This document shows, one piece after another, positions 24,885 to 33,290 of a stretch of 33,313 nucleotides of DNA (positions are counted from its first letter, which is position 1; each line of letters begins with the position of its first letter). The stretch is from an uncultured Caulobacterales bacterium (lineage in GTDB: Bacteria > Pseudomonadota > Alphaproteobacteria > Caulobacterales > Caulobacteraceae), in NCBI GenBank assembly GCA_903840435.1, contig CAIMFV010000038.1, positions 1-33,313 on the forward strand. Direction: 5' to 3'. The translations under genes and the position numbers were made by a program. The notes below the pieces were generated by a model. That model saw only the letters and a program-made list of their open reading frames with translations, was not told the origin of the DNA and searched no databases.

Positions 24885-24916
24885 ACCAAGCTAGCGGTTG
24901 GTCGCATGCCGACCAA
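24885..24916. promoter_or_regulatory. Candidate operator: 19-bp palindrome within an ACCAA/TTGGT array
   Basis: TTGGTCGCATGCCGACCAA (24898-24916) has perfect 7-bp arms around CATGC. A third half-site, ACCAA, lies at 24885-24889, giving alternating ACCAA, TTGGT, ACCAA at 13-14 bp steps. A further TTGGTC lies at 24779-24784. The region is the shared upstream of the carrier-acs genes and the response-regulator gene, so autoregulation and acs control by that regulator are plausible. Confidence 0.5.
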
Positions 24917-25010
24917 GGCCTGAGCGCGGTCTAGTGATGCAGAAGCGCCGGCCGAGAAAAGAGCCGAGCGGGCCCTGGGGACACCCAGGAATGGGGGAGG
25001 GAAGCGCGAC

Positions 25011-25634
25011 GTGACGTCCTATGTGCTGACGATTGACGATCATCCCCTGTTTCGACAGGCCTTGAAGCTGGCTGTCCAACGGGCAGCGCCGGAAACCGAG
25101 ACCGTCGAGGCGGCCTGTCTTGCCGATGCGAAACAGACCCTGGCCGCGCGCGGGCGACCCTTGCTGACCTTGCTCGATTTGCGGCTTCCCGATGCGGACG
25201 GCTTTTCGGGACTTTTAGAGCTGAAAATGGCGCTCGATGGCGCACCCATCGCCTTGGTTTCAGGCGATGAATCGCCAGGGATTGCTGCATCGGCCATGAA
25301 GCTTGGGGCGGCGGGGTTTATTGCCAAGTCGAGCTCGCTTGACACAATTGTCGATGCCGTCACGCACCTGATTGGCGGGATGACTTGGTTTCAGACCGAC
25401 ACCGTGCCGGCCTCGCCCTCGGCTGAGCGCCTCGCCAGCCTGACCACGGCCCAGCAGCGGGTTTTGGTCGGTCTACAAAAGGGCCTGTTAAACAAACAGA
25501 TCGCCTATGAGAGTGGGATTAGTGAGGCGACGGTCAAGGCCCATATGACCGCGATTTTTCGCAAGCTCGGCGTGCATAGTCGCACCCAAGCGGTCTTAGC
25601 GGCGAAACAAATCCTCACTTCGGATTTAGTCTAG
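25011..25634 (+). CDS. crbR: LuxR/NarL-type response regulator (CrbR-like)
   Basis: The 207 residues comprise a receiver domain (about 3-120) and a LuxR-type HTH (about 140-200). Receiver residues are the acidic pair in IDDHPLF, phospho-acceptor Asp56 in LLDLRLPD, Ser in VSGDES and Lys in GFIAKSS. The HTH shows LTTAQQRVLVGLQKGLLNKQ, then ESGISEATVKAHMTAIFRKL. The GTG start has GGGAGG upstream. The gene is convergent with the SSS-type hybrid kinase (2-nt gap) and divergent from carrier-acs. In Vibrio and Pseudomonas CrbR (ErdR) pairs with a kinase of this exact architecture and activates acs. The symbol is by this context and architecture and is not experimentally shown in this organism. Confidence 0.85.
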   Translation: MTSYVLTIDDHPLFRQALKLAVQRAAPETETVEAACLADAKQTLAARGRPLLTLLDLRLPDADGFSGLLELKMALDGAPIALVSGDESPGIAASAMKLGAAGFIAKSSSLDTIVDAVTHLIGGMTWFQTDTVPASPSAERLASLTTAQQRVLVGLQKGLLNKQIAYESGISEATVKAHMTAIFRKLGVHSRTQAVLAAKQILTSDLV

Positions 25635-25636
25635 GC

Positions 25637-28600
25637 CTAAACCTGCGCCAGCAGATTCCTGAGGATTTCAGGCTTGATTGGCTTTTGAACGATTTCCGCG
25701 CCTGCACGGGCAACCTCTTCCGCGACCGCCTCTGAGGTGTCGGCCGTCACCACCACAAACCGGCCGACCCGGCCCGCCAGAGGGGTGTGCAGGTCAAGGC
25801 CAACGGCGCGGTCGAGATGATAGTCGACCAGGGCGAGATCGAACGCGCCCTCGAGCGCCAAGGCCTCTTGGGCGTTTCGCGCCACACAGACATCGGCGCC
25901 CAATCGACCGAGCACCGCACTCAAACCGCTGAGGATCGCGGGCTCATTATCGACGCAGAGCACCCGCAAGGCATGGGCCTTGGTCGTGGGGCTGTCCTTG
26001 GCTGCAATCGTTGCTTCAATCGGACGGGACGCCTTGGCCAAGCTGACCGAAAACATCGTGCCGCGTCCGACATCTGAGCGCAGGTCGATGGTTTCCCCTA
26101 AGAGCTCAGCGACCCGAGAGACAATGGCAAGGCCAAGGCCTACCCCGCCATCGCCAGGGCCCGAGCCCGGCAACCGCGTAAATTCGCCAAAAATCACGCC
26201 GTGACTTTCGACGGGAATGCCACGGCCTGTATCCCAAACCTGCAACCGCAGTTTTTCGCCACAGCGCCGCACGCCGACCAGCACCTGTCCCTGATCGGTG
26301 TAGCGAATGGCATTGGTGATCAGGTTTTGCATCACCGAGCGCACCAGATCCCGGTCTGACCGTGCCCACAGCGCCGTTGAAACACAGCGCAGCCTTAAGC
26401 CCTTGGCTGTGGCTTGCGGGGCGAATTCTCGTTCGAGTTCGGCAAACAAGGGCGCCAGAGGAAAATCGCGCATCTCAGGCTTCACGCCGCCTGCTTCGAG
26501 CTTTGACAGGTTAAGCAGGGCTCGCAAAAGCCGGTGGGCGCTGTCGATGGACTGGTCAGCATGGCGCACCAATTCCAAGGTCTGCGGCCGCTCGGCGAGG
26601 TCAGTTTCCAAGGCGGCAAGGAAGAGCCTCGCTGCATGCAAAGGCTGCAACAAATCATGGCTCGCGGCGGCAAGGAAGCGTGTCTTGGAGGCGGTCGCGG
26701 CTTCAGCCAAGGCCTTGGCGGCTGTCAGGGCCTCGGTCCGCTCCGCCACGCGGACTTCTAGCCGTTCATTGGCTTCCGCCAGGCCGATCAGGGCGGTGCG
26801 CAGGGCGGTGATGTCTGAATAGCTGGTCAGGTAGCCGCCATTTGGCATGGGCGCACCGGTGGAGCGAATAATGTCGCCATTGGCCCGTCGGCGTTCAGAG
26901 GTATGGGCCTTGCGGCGCTTCAGGTGATCCAGGCGGCGGGCCACCAGGGCGTCAACCTCGCCGGGACCACATTCGCCGCGCAGGGCATTGTAGCGAATAA
27001 TGTCGGCAATCGGTCGTCCCACATGGACGAAGTCGGGCGGCAGGTCGAACATCTGCACATAACGGGCATTCCAAGCGACGAGACGCAGGTTTTGGTCAAC
27101 AACGCTGACCCCTTCGCTCAGATTATCGAGGGTGGACTGTAAAAGCTCGCGGTTGAACTGCACGGCCTGGGCGGCATTGTCCAACAGACGCACCACATCG
27201 CCGGGCCTGCGCGCGCCTCCTGAAAGGGCTTCTGCGATCACCCCCCGCGCCGAAGATGCGCCGATGGCGCCTGCCAGCATGCGCTCTGCCGACAAGGCCA
27301 GCGCTGCGTCTACCGGTCCGCTGGCGGTGAGGGGGCGCCCCAGTTCGCGCGCCACTTCGGCAAATCCCCTCTGGGCGCCTTCACGGCCCAGAAAACGACC
27401 GACCACATCTTGCAATCGGCCAATCTCATCGCCGAGAGCCAGGCCAGGATCGACCACGCCAGAAGCTGGGCTGACAAAGGCGCGGGCTTGAATATGGTCA
27501 ACCGCCCGTGGGGTGGCGGCAAGCGAGAGGCTGACAAAGGCAAAGAGATTGATGGCTAAGCTCGTCAAGGCTCCGCCGGTCAAAGGGTCGAGACCGAAAA
27601 CCGCCCGGTAGGCTTCGGCGACAAACCGGCTGTAAATGTGGTCTGGGCCAAGCAGTTGCGGCCCGGCCAGCAGAGCCGCCCAGGCGGCGAAGCCAGCCAT
27701 TATGCCGACAATCGCGCCACGCGCATGAGCGCCGCGCCAAAACACCGCCCCGACAAGCGCGGGCGCCAACTGGGCGGCGGCGGCGAAAGACATCAGGCCA
27801 ATGGAGGCAAGGTTTTCTTGTCGTCCCAAGGCTTGGGCGTAGAAGCAGCCAATCACGAGCACCAAGATGATCGAGGCGCGCCGCACCCCCATGATCAAAC
27901 CTTGCGCGTCGAGCCCTCGGGCGCTGCCCACCCAACCGCCGGTTAACAGGGGCAGCAGCAATTGGTTCGAGGCCATGGCCGAAAGCGCCACGGTTTCCAC
28001 CACTACCATGGCGGTTGCGGCAGAAAAGCCGCCAATATAGACGAGCGCCGTCAGGACCTTAACCCCGCCTTTGAAGGGCAGCCACAGGACATAAAGGTCA
28101 GGGTCGGCGCCGCCCCCCAGATGGAAGCCCGCGCTGGCCAGCGGTGCAACCGCTAAACAGGTCAGGGCGAGATAGACGGGGAATAACAGCCGCGCCTTGC
28201 CCATCCCCTCCGGCGATTCCAATTCGACAAACGCCATATGGAATTGGCGCGGCAGGCAAAACACCGCTGCCGTCGACAGAAGAATTTGTGTGGTGAACCG
28301 CAGATCAATGCGCGGGGGGGCGGCAAGGCTTGGGGGAACAAGCTGAGACCAGGCCGCTCCGCTCAGTTTCGACGAAGCGAGCAGCCAAATGGCATAGGCC
28401 GCCGCAGCCAGGAGCGCGCCAAGCTTGACGAGCGATTCCACCGCAACCGCGCGGACGAGGCCTGGATTATGTTGGGTAAGATCCACCCGCCGGGCGCCGA
28501 ACAATATCGCAAATCCGGCCAGCGCCGCCGCTAGTAGGAACGGGATGGAGCGTTGAGCGCCTTCTCCCGCGCCGCTCAACAGGGTCACCACCATGGTCAG

Positions 28601-29008
28601 GGAACGGAGCTGCAGGGCAATATAGGGAAAGGCGCCGATCAGGGCCGCGCCTGCGACGAGGGCGCCCAGGGTCGAGCTCTTGCCATAGCGGGCCGAGAGA
28701 AAGTCGGCGATGGAGCCAGTGTTTTCGCGCTTTGCGGCACGAGCGACGCGTCGCCAGAGGGGAAAGAACAGGGTGAGCGATAAGCAGGGCCCGATATAGA
28801 TGGGAAGATAGTCCCACCCGGTCCGGGCCGCTGTGCCAACCGCGCCGAAAAAAGTCCACGAGGTGCAATAGACCGCCAAGGACAGGCCATAGACCCAGGC
28901 GCTACCCCGTGGGCCGAGTCCCTTGGTCCCGCGCTCAGAACGCCAAGCGACGGCGAAGAGGATCGCCATATAGACGCCGCTAAGGGCAAGAATCTGTAGA
29001 CTGTTCAA
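25637..29008 (-). CDS. crbS: Transporter-fused hybrid histidine kinase (CrbS-like, SSS-STAC-PAS-HisKA-REC)
   Basis: The 1123-residue protein joins a sodium:solute symporter-like membrane part (about 1-495, 12-13 helices), a STAC-like linker (about 530-600, ending ERMLAGAIGASSARG), a PAS domain (about 626-740), a coiled coil, HisKA with His784 in ASHDLLQPLH, HATPase (VMQNLITNAIRYT, DTGRGIP, GVGLGLAIVSRV) and a C-terminal receiver with Asp1062 in LVDYHLD. This is the CrbS/MxtR architecture, thought to couple acetate or other substrate flux to activation of acs. TTG start at 29008 lacks a strong Shine-Dalgarno, but the first helix begins there, and a later Met would cut it. It ends 2 nt from the convergent regulator gene. 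Whether it transports, senses or both is not readable from sequence. Confidence 0.9.
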   Translation of the reverse strand: MNSLQILALSGVYMAILFAVAWRSERGTKGLGPRGSAWVYGLSLAVYCTSWTFFGAVGTAARTGWDYLPIYIGPCLSLTLFFPLWRRVARAAKRENTGSIADFLSARYGKSSTLGALVAGAALIGAFPYIALQLRSLTMVVTLLSGAGEGAQRSIPFLLAAALAGFAILFGARRVDLTQHNPGLVRAVAVESLVKLGALLAAAAYAIWLLASSKLSGAAWSQLVPPSLAAPPRIDLRFTTQILLSTAAVFCLPRQFHMAFVELESPEGMGKARLLFPVYLALTCLAVAPLASAGFHLGGGADPDLYVLWLPFKGGVKVLTALVYIGGFSAATAMVVVETVALSAMASNQLLLPLLTGGWVGSARGLDAQGLIMGVRRASIILVLVIGCFYAQALGRQENLASIGLMSFAAAAQLAPALVGAVFWRGAHARGAIVGIMAGFAAWAALLAGPQLLGPDHIYSRFVAEAYRAVFGLDPLTGGALTSLAINLFAFVSLSLAATPRAVDHIQARAFVSPASGVVDPGLALGDEIGRLQDVVGRFLGREGAQRGFAEVARELGRPLTASGPVDAALALSAERMLAGAIGASSARGVIAEALSGGARRPGDVVRLLDNAAQAVQFNRELLQSTLDNLSEGVSVVDQNLRLVAWNARYVQMFDLPPDFVHVGRPIADIIRYNALRGECGPGEVDALVARRLDHLKRRKAHTSERRRANGDIIRSTGAPMPNGGYLTSYSDITALRTALIGLAEANERLEVRVAERTEALTAAKALAEAATASKTRFLAAASHDLLQPLHAARLFLAALETDLAERPQTLELVRHADQSIDSAHRLLRALLNLSKLEAGGVKPEMRDFPLAPLFAELEREFAPQATAKGLRLRCVSTALWARSDRDLVRSVMQNLITNAIRYTDQGQVLVGVRRCGEKLRLQVWDTGRGIPVESHGVIFGEFTRLPGSGPGDGGVGLGLAIVSRVAELLGETIDLRSDVGRGTMFSVSLAKASRPIEATIAAKDSPTTKAHALRVLCVDNEPAILSGLSAVLGRLGADVCVARNAQEALALEGAFDLALVDYHLDRAVGLDLHTPLAGRVGRFVVVTADTSEAVAEEVARAGAEIVQKPIKPEILRNLLAQV

Positions 29009-29165
29009 GCGGTTTCGCCACGCTAACCTGTCGTCAACCCATCTCGCCCCCTTGGCGGGTTTTCTGTCAAGGCCGAGCTTGGTGCGCGAAAAGGCGCGCG
29101 CCTCTCTTGATCCGGACGCAAGCCTCGGTCAGCTTGGGGCGCAAACGACAAAAAGGGAGGACGAC

Positions 29166-30251
29166 ATGAAGGCCGCCGTGTTGCGCGAGGTGGGCAAGCC
29201 GCTTGCCATTGAAGAGGTGAGCATCAGCAATCCTGGCCCGCGCGAGGTCTTGATCCGCACGGTCGCGGCCGGGGTCTGCCACTCCGACCTGCATTTCATC
29301 GAGGGCGCCTATCCCCATCCCTTGCCTGCGGTGCTCGGCCATGAAAGTGCCGGGATTGTTGAAAAGGTCGGCGCCGACGTGCGCACCGTAAAGCCGGGCG
29401 ACGCGGTCATTACCTGTCTGTCGGCCTTTTGCGGCCATTGCCGCCACTGTGTCGGCGGGCGGATCAGCTTGTGTGACGGGGAGGAAACGCGCCGCAAGGC
29501 CGATGCGCCGCCGCGCCTAACCCAGGATGGTGGGGCGATGCACCAGTTTCTCAACCTGTCCTCCTTCGCCGAAATGATGTTGGTGCATGAAAATGCCTGT
29601 GTCGCCATTCGACCCGACATGCCGCTCGACCGCGCCGCCCTGATCGGCTGTGGCGTCATGACCGGCGTCGGCTCAGTCATGCGAACGTCAAATGTCCGTC
29701 CCGGGGAGACGGTGGCGGTGATCGGTTGTGGCGGGGTGGGGCTTGCCGCCATCAATGGGGCGGCCATTGTCGGCGCTGGGCGCATCATTGCCATCGACAT
29801 GTCCCCGGCCAAGGAAGGCCTCGCCAAGCACTTTGGCGCCACAGATTTCATCTGCGCCGCAAACACCGATCCTGTGCTCGCTGTCCAAGAGCTGACCAAG
29901 GGCGGGGTCGACCATAGCTTCGAAGCGGTCGGCCTGAAAAAGACGGCGGAACAGGCCTTTATGATGATCGGACGGGGCGGCGTCGCCAATATCATCGGCA
30001 TGATCCCCATCGGTCAGACCGTCGAGGTGCCTGGCTTCATGTTTTTAGGCGAGCGACGCCTGCAGGGCTCGCTGATGGGGTCAAATCGCTTCCCGATTGA
30101 TATGCCGCGCTTGGTCGACTTCTATCTGGCGGGCAAGCTGAAGCTCGATGACCTCATCAGTCGCCGGATCGGCCTTGCACAGGTCAATGAGGCCTTCACC
30201 GAGATGAAGCGGGGTGAGATTGCTCGCTCGGTCATCATGTTCGACGCATAA
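29166..30251 (+). CDS. Zinc-dependent alcohol dehydrogenase
   Basis: The 361-residue medium-chain dehydrogenase has catalytic-zinc ligands Cys38 (GVCHSDLH), His59-Glu60 (LGHES) and Cys162 (GCGV), and structural-zinc cysteines 89, 92, 95 and 103 (FCGHCRHC). NAD(P) is bound at GCGGVGLAAINGA. The spacing and IGCGVMTGVGSV resemble the class III/long-loop zinc ADHs, including enzymes annotated as alcohol or aryl-alcohol dehydrogenase; substrate is not predictable. ATG at 29166 has GGGAGG 5 nt upstream. The frame is open from 29052, but those 38 residues are unlike the family N-terminus, which is usually MKAAVLxEVGKPL. It diverges from the kinase gene across 157 bp and converges on the methyltransferase. 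Confidence 0.92.
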   Translation: MKAAVLREVGKPLAIEEVSISNPGPREVLIRTVAAGVCHSDLHFIEGAYPHPLPAVLGHESAGIVEKVGADVRTVKPGDAVITCLSAFCGHCRHCVGGRISLCDGEETRRKADAPPRLTQDGGAMHQFLNLSSFAEMMLVHENACVAIRPDMPLDRAALIGCGVMTGVGSVMRTSNVRPGETVAVIGCGGVGLAAINGAAIVGAGRIIAIDMSPAKEGLAKHFGATDFICAANTDPVLAVQELTKGGVDHSFEAVGLKKTAEQAFMMIGRGGVANIIGMIPIGQTVEVPGFMFLGERRLQGSLMGSNRFPIDMPRLVDFYLAGKLKLDDLISRRIGLAQVNEAFTEMKRGEIARSVIMFDA

Positions 30252-30285
30252 GGGGTGGGGCTGGGCCTGGGCCTGGGGTCGAGCG

Positions 30286-31128
30286 CTAGGCACAGGCGGT
30301 GACGATCCAAACCGCCGCAGGCATTTTGACCCCGTCAGGCGTCAGATACGCCTCGAGCATCCTGCTCACCCGCTCGGTCGCCACGTCTCGCCATTGGGGC
30401 TCTTCGCGCAAAAGTGAGCCCAAGGGGCCGACCTTCAGGCTGATTTGCACCTGACCTTCAAGGGTCGCAACGCCGACGTGGGCCATGTGCGGGGTGAGCG
30501 TGATGGCGGAAAATCCAGCGTCACTTAGCAGGGTTCGCACCCGGTCCGGGTCGGCAAAAGCGAACGGTCCAGGCGCGGTTGGATCGGTGACGGGCTGGCT
30601 TGGAACAAGATCATCCAGGCACGCCCGGGGTGCGCTCATCCACAGGTTTTCGCTGATGGGCCGCCAGCAGACAAAAGCTAAGGGGGCGCCGGGTTTCAGG
30701 CGGCGTCGGATATTGCGGAAGGCAGCGGTCGGATCGGAAAAGAACATCACGCCAAAGCGCGAAAAGGCGGCGTCAAACTGGCCTCCCCCCAGGGCGTCGG
30801 TCTGGGCATCGGCCAGGACAAAGCGCACTGCAACCTCAGGCGCAGTCGACGCGCGGTTGCGGGCAACCGCCAACATGGGTTCGGAAATATCAATGCCGGT
30901 TACCTTGCCGCCGGAGCCCAGGCGTTCGGCCAGTTGGTAGGTGGTCTGGCCGCAGCCACAGCCAATGTCGAGCACATGGGCATCGGGCGAAAGCGGCAGC
31001 GCGGCCATGGCGGCCCGGCCGAGGGGATCGATCTGGGCGTCGAGCAGGTCTTGTAACTCGGCCCAGGTCTTGCCGACATTGGCGTTCCAATAGTCGATTT
31101 GGGCGGCATTGGCTTGAGGGTCGCTCAC
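30286..31128 (-). CDS. Class I SAM-dependent methyltransferase
   Basis: The 280-residue protein has the Rossmann methyltransferase fold. Motif I is HVLDIGCGCG (residues 51-60), the acidic end of strand 2 is VTGIDISEPML, motif II region is VRFVLADAQT, and FDAAFSRFGVMFFSDP plus IRRRLKPGAPLAFVCW match the methyltransferase-11/25 class (UbiE/COQ5-like). The N-terminal QIDYWNANVGKTWAELQDLLD is typical of alphaproteobacterial members. The acceptor, possibly a small molecule, cannot be named. It lies 28 bp downstream of the radical SAM aminomutase gene and is probably co-transcribed with it. Confidence 0.85.
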   Translation of the reverse strand: MSDPQANAAQIDYWNANVGKTWAELQDLLDAQIDPLGRAAMAALPLSPDAHVLDIGCGCGQTTYQLAERLGSGGKVTGIDISEPMLAVARNRASTAPEVAVRFVLADAQTDALGGGQFDAAFSRFGVMFFSDPTAAFRNIRRRLKPGAPLAFVCWRPISENLWMSAPRACLDDLVPSQPVTDPTAPGPFAFADPDRVRTLLSDAGFSAITLTPHMAHVGVATLEGQVQISLKVGPLGSLLREEPQWRDVATERVSRMLEAYLTPDGVKMPAAVWIVTACA

Positions 31129-31156
31129 GGGGTTGCCTTGGTCTGAAAATGCGGGG

Positions 31157-32236
31157 TCAGGACTTGGGATAGAGGTGGCGCTCGCCGAACGGGTCTTCTA
31201 CCCAGACCTTGGCGTCTTGATCTGAATTGCCTGGGTTTGGGCTGAGATAGTTTGGGCTGAGATAGTTTGGGCCCACCGGCACCTTGCCCGCGCCTGCGGG
31301 AATGTCGAGCACATAGGTCGGTTGGCACAGGCCAGATATGTCGCCGCGCAAGCCCCGCATCAGGGCTTGGCCCTCTTCCAGGCTCAAACGGAAATGGCTG
31401 GTGCCAGGGCTGAGGTCGGGATGGTGGAGATAATAGGGTTTGATGCGGGTTTCGACCATGGTGCGGAAGAGCGCGCTCAAGGCCTCGACCGTGTCATTGA
31501 CGCCCTTGAGCAAAACCGTTTGCCCAAGCAGGGGAATGCCAGCCTCGGCCAAACGCGCGCACGCCGCGCGCGCCGGTAGCGAAAATTCGCGCGCATGGTT
31601 GGCGTGGACGGCAAGATAAACCGCCTTGCCGCTCGCCTGGAGCGCTGAAATGAGGCCGGCATCAATCCGTTGAGGGTCGGCGACCGGCGCGCGAGAATGA
31701 AGGCGCAGCACCTTGACGTGGTCCATGGCGCGCAAGGCTTCGGCCACATGGTGCAAGCGTCGGTTGGACAGAACGAGCGGATCGCCGCCGGTCAGGATCA
31801 CTTCCCAGATCTGTCCTTGGTTAGCAATGTAATCCAATGCAGCCTGCAAGGCCTCGCCCGTCAGGTCGCCATCGCCACCGGGGCCGACCATTTCCCGGCG
31901 AAAGCAAAACCGGCAATAGACGGCGCAGGTGTGGGTGAGCTTTAACAACACCCGATCCGGATAGCGGTGCACCACACCCGGCACAGGGCTCTTGGCATAG
32001 TCGCCCACCGGATCAGCGCGCTCTTCCGCCGTGGTCGTCAGCTCAGCAATCTGAGGCAGGAACTGGCGCCCAATCGGATCCATCGGGTCTTGGGCCTCGA
32101 TCAGCCTTGCCATGTCAGGCGTGACCGAGATGGCATAACGCGCGGCGACCGCCTCTAATCCCGCCACGTCCGTCGCCGAGATCAGGCCAGCGTTTGCCAG
32201 CGCGCTGAGCGATTTGAGAGGGGCGGGGGAGCGCAT
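31157..32236 (-). CDS. KamA/EpmB-type radical SAM lysine 2,3-aminomutase
   Basis: From the ATG at 32236 the protein is 359 residues. The 4Fe-4S/SAM motif is CAVYCRFCF with Cys104, Cys108 and Cys111. ILTGGDPLVLSNRRL and VLRLHSRAPVADPQRI follow, and the PLP lysine is Lys318 in GAGKVP. Its length is nearer the EpmB class (about 340), which makes (R)-beta-lysine for modification of elongation factor P, than clostridial KamA (about 416). EpmB-like function is thus likelier, but no efp or epmA gene is in the window. A GTG at 32317 would extend the N-terminus by 27 residues without a good Shine-Dalgarno. A 15-bp in-frame tandem repeat alters the C-terminal region. Confidence 0.87.
   Translation of the reverse strand: MRSPAPLKSLSALANAGLISATDVAGLEAVAARYAISVTPDMARLIEAQDPMDPIGRQFLPQIAELTTTAEERADPVGDYAKSPVPGVVHRYPDRVLLKLTHTCAVYCRFCFRREMVGPGGDGDLTGEALQAALDYIANQGQIWEVILTGGDPLVLSNRRLHHVAEALRAMDHVKVLRLHSRAPVADPQRIDAGLISALQASGKAVYLAVHANHAREFSLPARAACARLAEAGIPLLGQTVLLKGVNDTVEALSALFRTMVETRIKPYYLHHPDLSPGTSHFRLSLEEGQALMRGLRGDISGLCQPTYVLDIPAGAGKVPVGPNYLSPNYLSPNPGNSDQDAKVWVEDPFGERHLYPKS
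31236..31272. repeat. 15-bp in-frame tandem repeat in the aminomutase gene
   Basis: TTTGGGCTGAGATAG occurs at 31236-31250 and 31251-31265, followed by a partial third copy (31266-31272). In the protein it gives PNYLSPNYLSPN just after the PLP-lysine motif. A 15-bp slippage duplication would leave the frame intact. Confidence 0.9.
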
Positions 32237-32389
32237 GAAACCCTTGGTGTCGAGTTGAGGGCCCGCATATGCGCCAAAGCGGCCATCTAAGCAAATTGGC
32301 TTGTCTACGGGCGGCACCTAAAGCCATACTCGCCGAAAGGTCGCGCCTGGACGTTGGCCATAACAAACGATGACATTGGGAGACACGCT

Positions 32390-32896
32390 ATGGCTGACGC
32401 AGGCGAGGGTGCGAGCCTTTCTTTGAAGCACGGCTTGATGATCTGGGGCGTGGTTGTTTTCGCCATTGTCGCCTGGACGGTGCTGGGCGGGCTAGCGCTG
32501 CATATCCAGTCCTTTTTCGCCAGCTTCCTCTATGGCTGGTATTGGCTCAACCTCGAAAAGGGTGATTTCAAACGCATCCCCGCCAGCCTCATCGGTGCGC
32601 TTGTCGGCGTCGGGCTTGCCTGGGCCTTGAAGGGATTGCCGGGCCTTTTCCCCCAGTTTGGCCTGTGGCTCGCCCTCGGCTTGGTGCTGGTGGCGCTCTT
32701 GGTGCAAATCATGAACTGGCTGCCCATCGCCCTCAACACCAGCGCCATGCTCTTCCTCACCGTGATCGCGGCACCGGCCCTCCTCATGCCGCTCGATCTC
32801 ATCGAGATCACCAAGGCCATCATCGGCGGCGCCCTCTTTTTCACCGCCATCGCCTATGGCGCCCATCTCTATGTCAAGGCCAGGACGGCCGGGTAG
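32390..32896 (+). CDS. Small multi-pass membrane protein, family not recognised
   Basis: The 168-residue product is almost wholly hydrophobic, with about five membrane helices: roughly residues 14-33, 64-82, 87-108, 112-137 and 141-160. Between the first two is a short polar piece (GWYWLNLEKGDFKRIP). The N-terminus (MADAGEGASLSLKHG) and the C-terminus (YVKARTAG) are short and polar. It shows some resemblance in size and composition to DUF1097-type small membrane proteins, but I would not assign it. ATG at 32390 has GGGAG 7 nt upstream; the frame is open from 32354 but without a comparable ribosome site. It diverges from the aminomutase gene and is followed by a REP-like array. Confidence 0.75.
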   Translation: MADAGEGASLSLKHGLMIWGVVVFAIVAWTVLGGLALHIQSFFASFLYGWYWLNLEKGDFKRIPASLIGALVGVGLAWALKGLPGLFPQFGLWLALGLVLVALLVQIMNWLPIALNTSAMLFLTVIAAPALLMPLDLIEITKAIIGGALFFTAIAYGAHLYVKARTAG

Positions 32897-32912
32897 GGGG
32901 GCAAGATAAAAT

Positions 32913-33290
32913 CCGCCTATGCCGACGCAGGCCGGGACTGCCGAGGTTTGGGGATGATCTCCTGGATACCGGCCTTCGCAGGTCATGAGCGGAAGATATT
33001 GAAATTACGCACATAAAAACCGCTCATCCCGGCGCAGGCCGGGATCCAGGGACAGGCCTGCGAAGGTTTGTGGAGGATCCTCTGGATACCGGCCTTCGCC
33101 GGTATGAGCAGATAGAATTGAGAGCCTGCCTAAACACCGCTCATCCCGGCGTAGGCCGGGATCCAGGGACTGGCCTGCCGAGGTTTGTGGATGACCCCTA
33201 GATACCGGCCTTCGCCGGTATGAGCGGATTTAATTGAGAACAAACATCTAAGCCGCTCACCCCGGCGGAGGCCGGGGTGTGGAGTCTCGT
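32913..33290. repeat. Tandem array of composite REP-like palindromes (about 116-bp unit)
   Basis: Four units start near 32913, 33020, 33137 and 33253, spaced 107, 117 and 116 bp. A full unit holds two different palindromes: CCCGGCG..AGGCCGGG near its left end and ATACCGGCC..CGCCGGTAT near its right end, separated by a conserved GGTTTGTGG block. The first unit lacks about 14 bp and is diverged. Units 2 and 3 are nearly identical, and the last is cut off after its first palindrome. Spacers (ATTGAGA followed by TAA) also recur, so the whole unit was duplicated. This resembles BIME-type REP clusters and has no gene. Confidence 0.85.

Noticed and set aside
29052-29165. Longer N-terminus for the alcohol dehydrogenase
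   Set aside because: The extra residues do not match the family, and the ATG at 29166 has a near-perfect Shine-Dalgarno element.
32913-33290. Regularly spaced repeats that could be a CRISPR array
   Set aside because: The repeated unit is about 116 bp, the spacers themselves are similar, and the repeats are large palindromes without unique 30-40 bp spacers. No cas gene is nearby.
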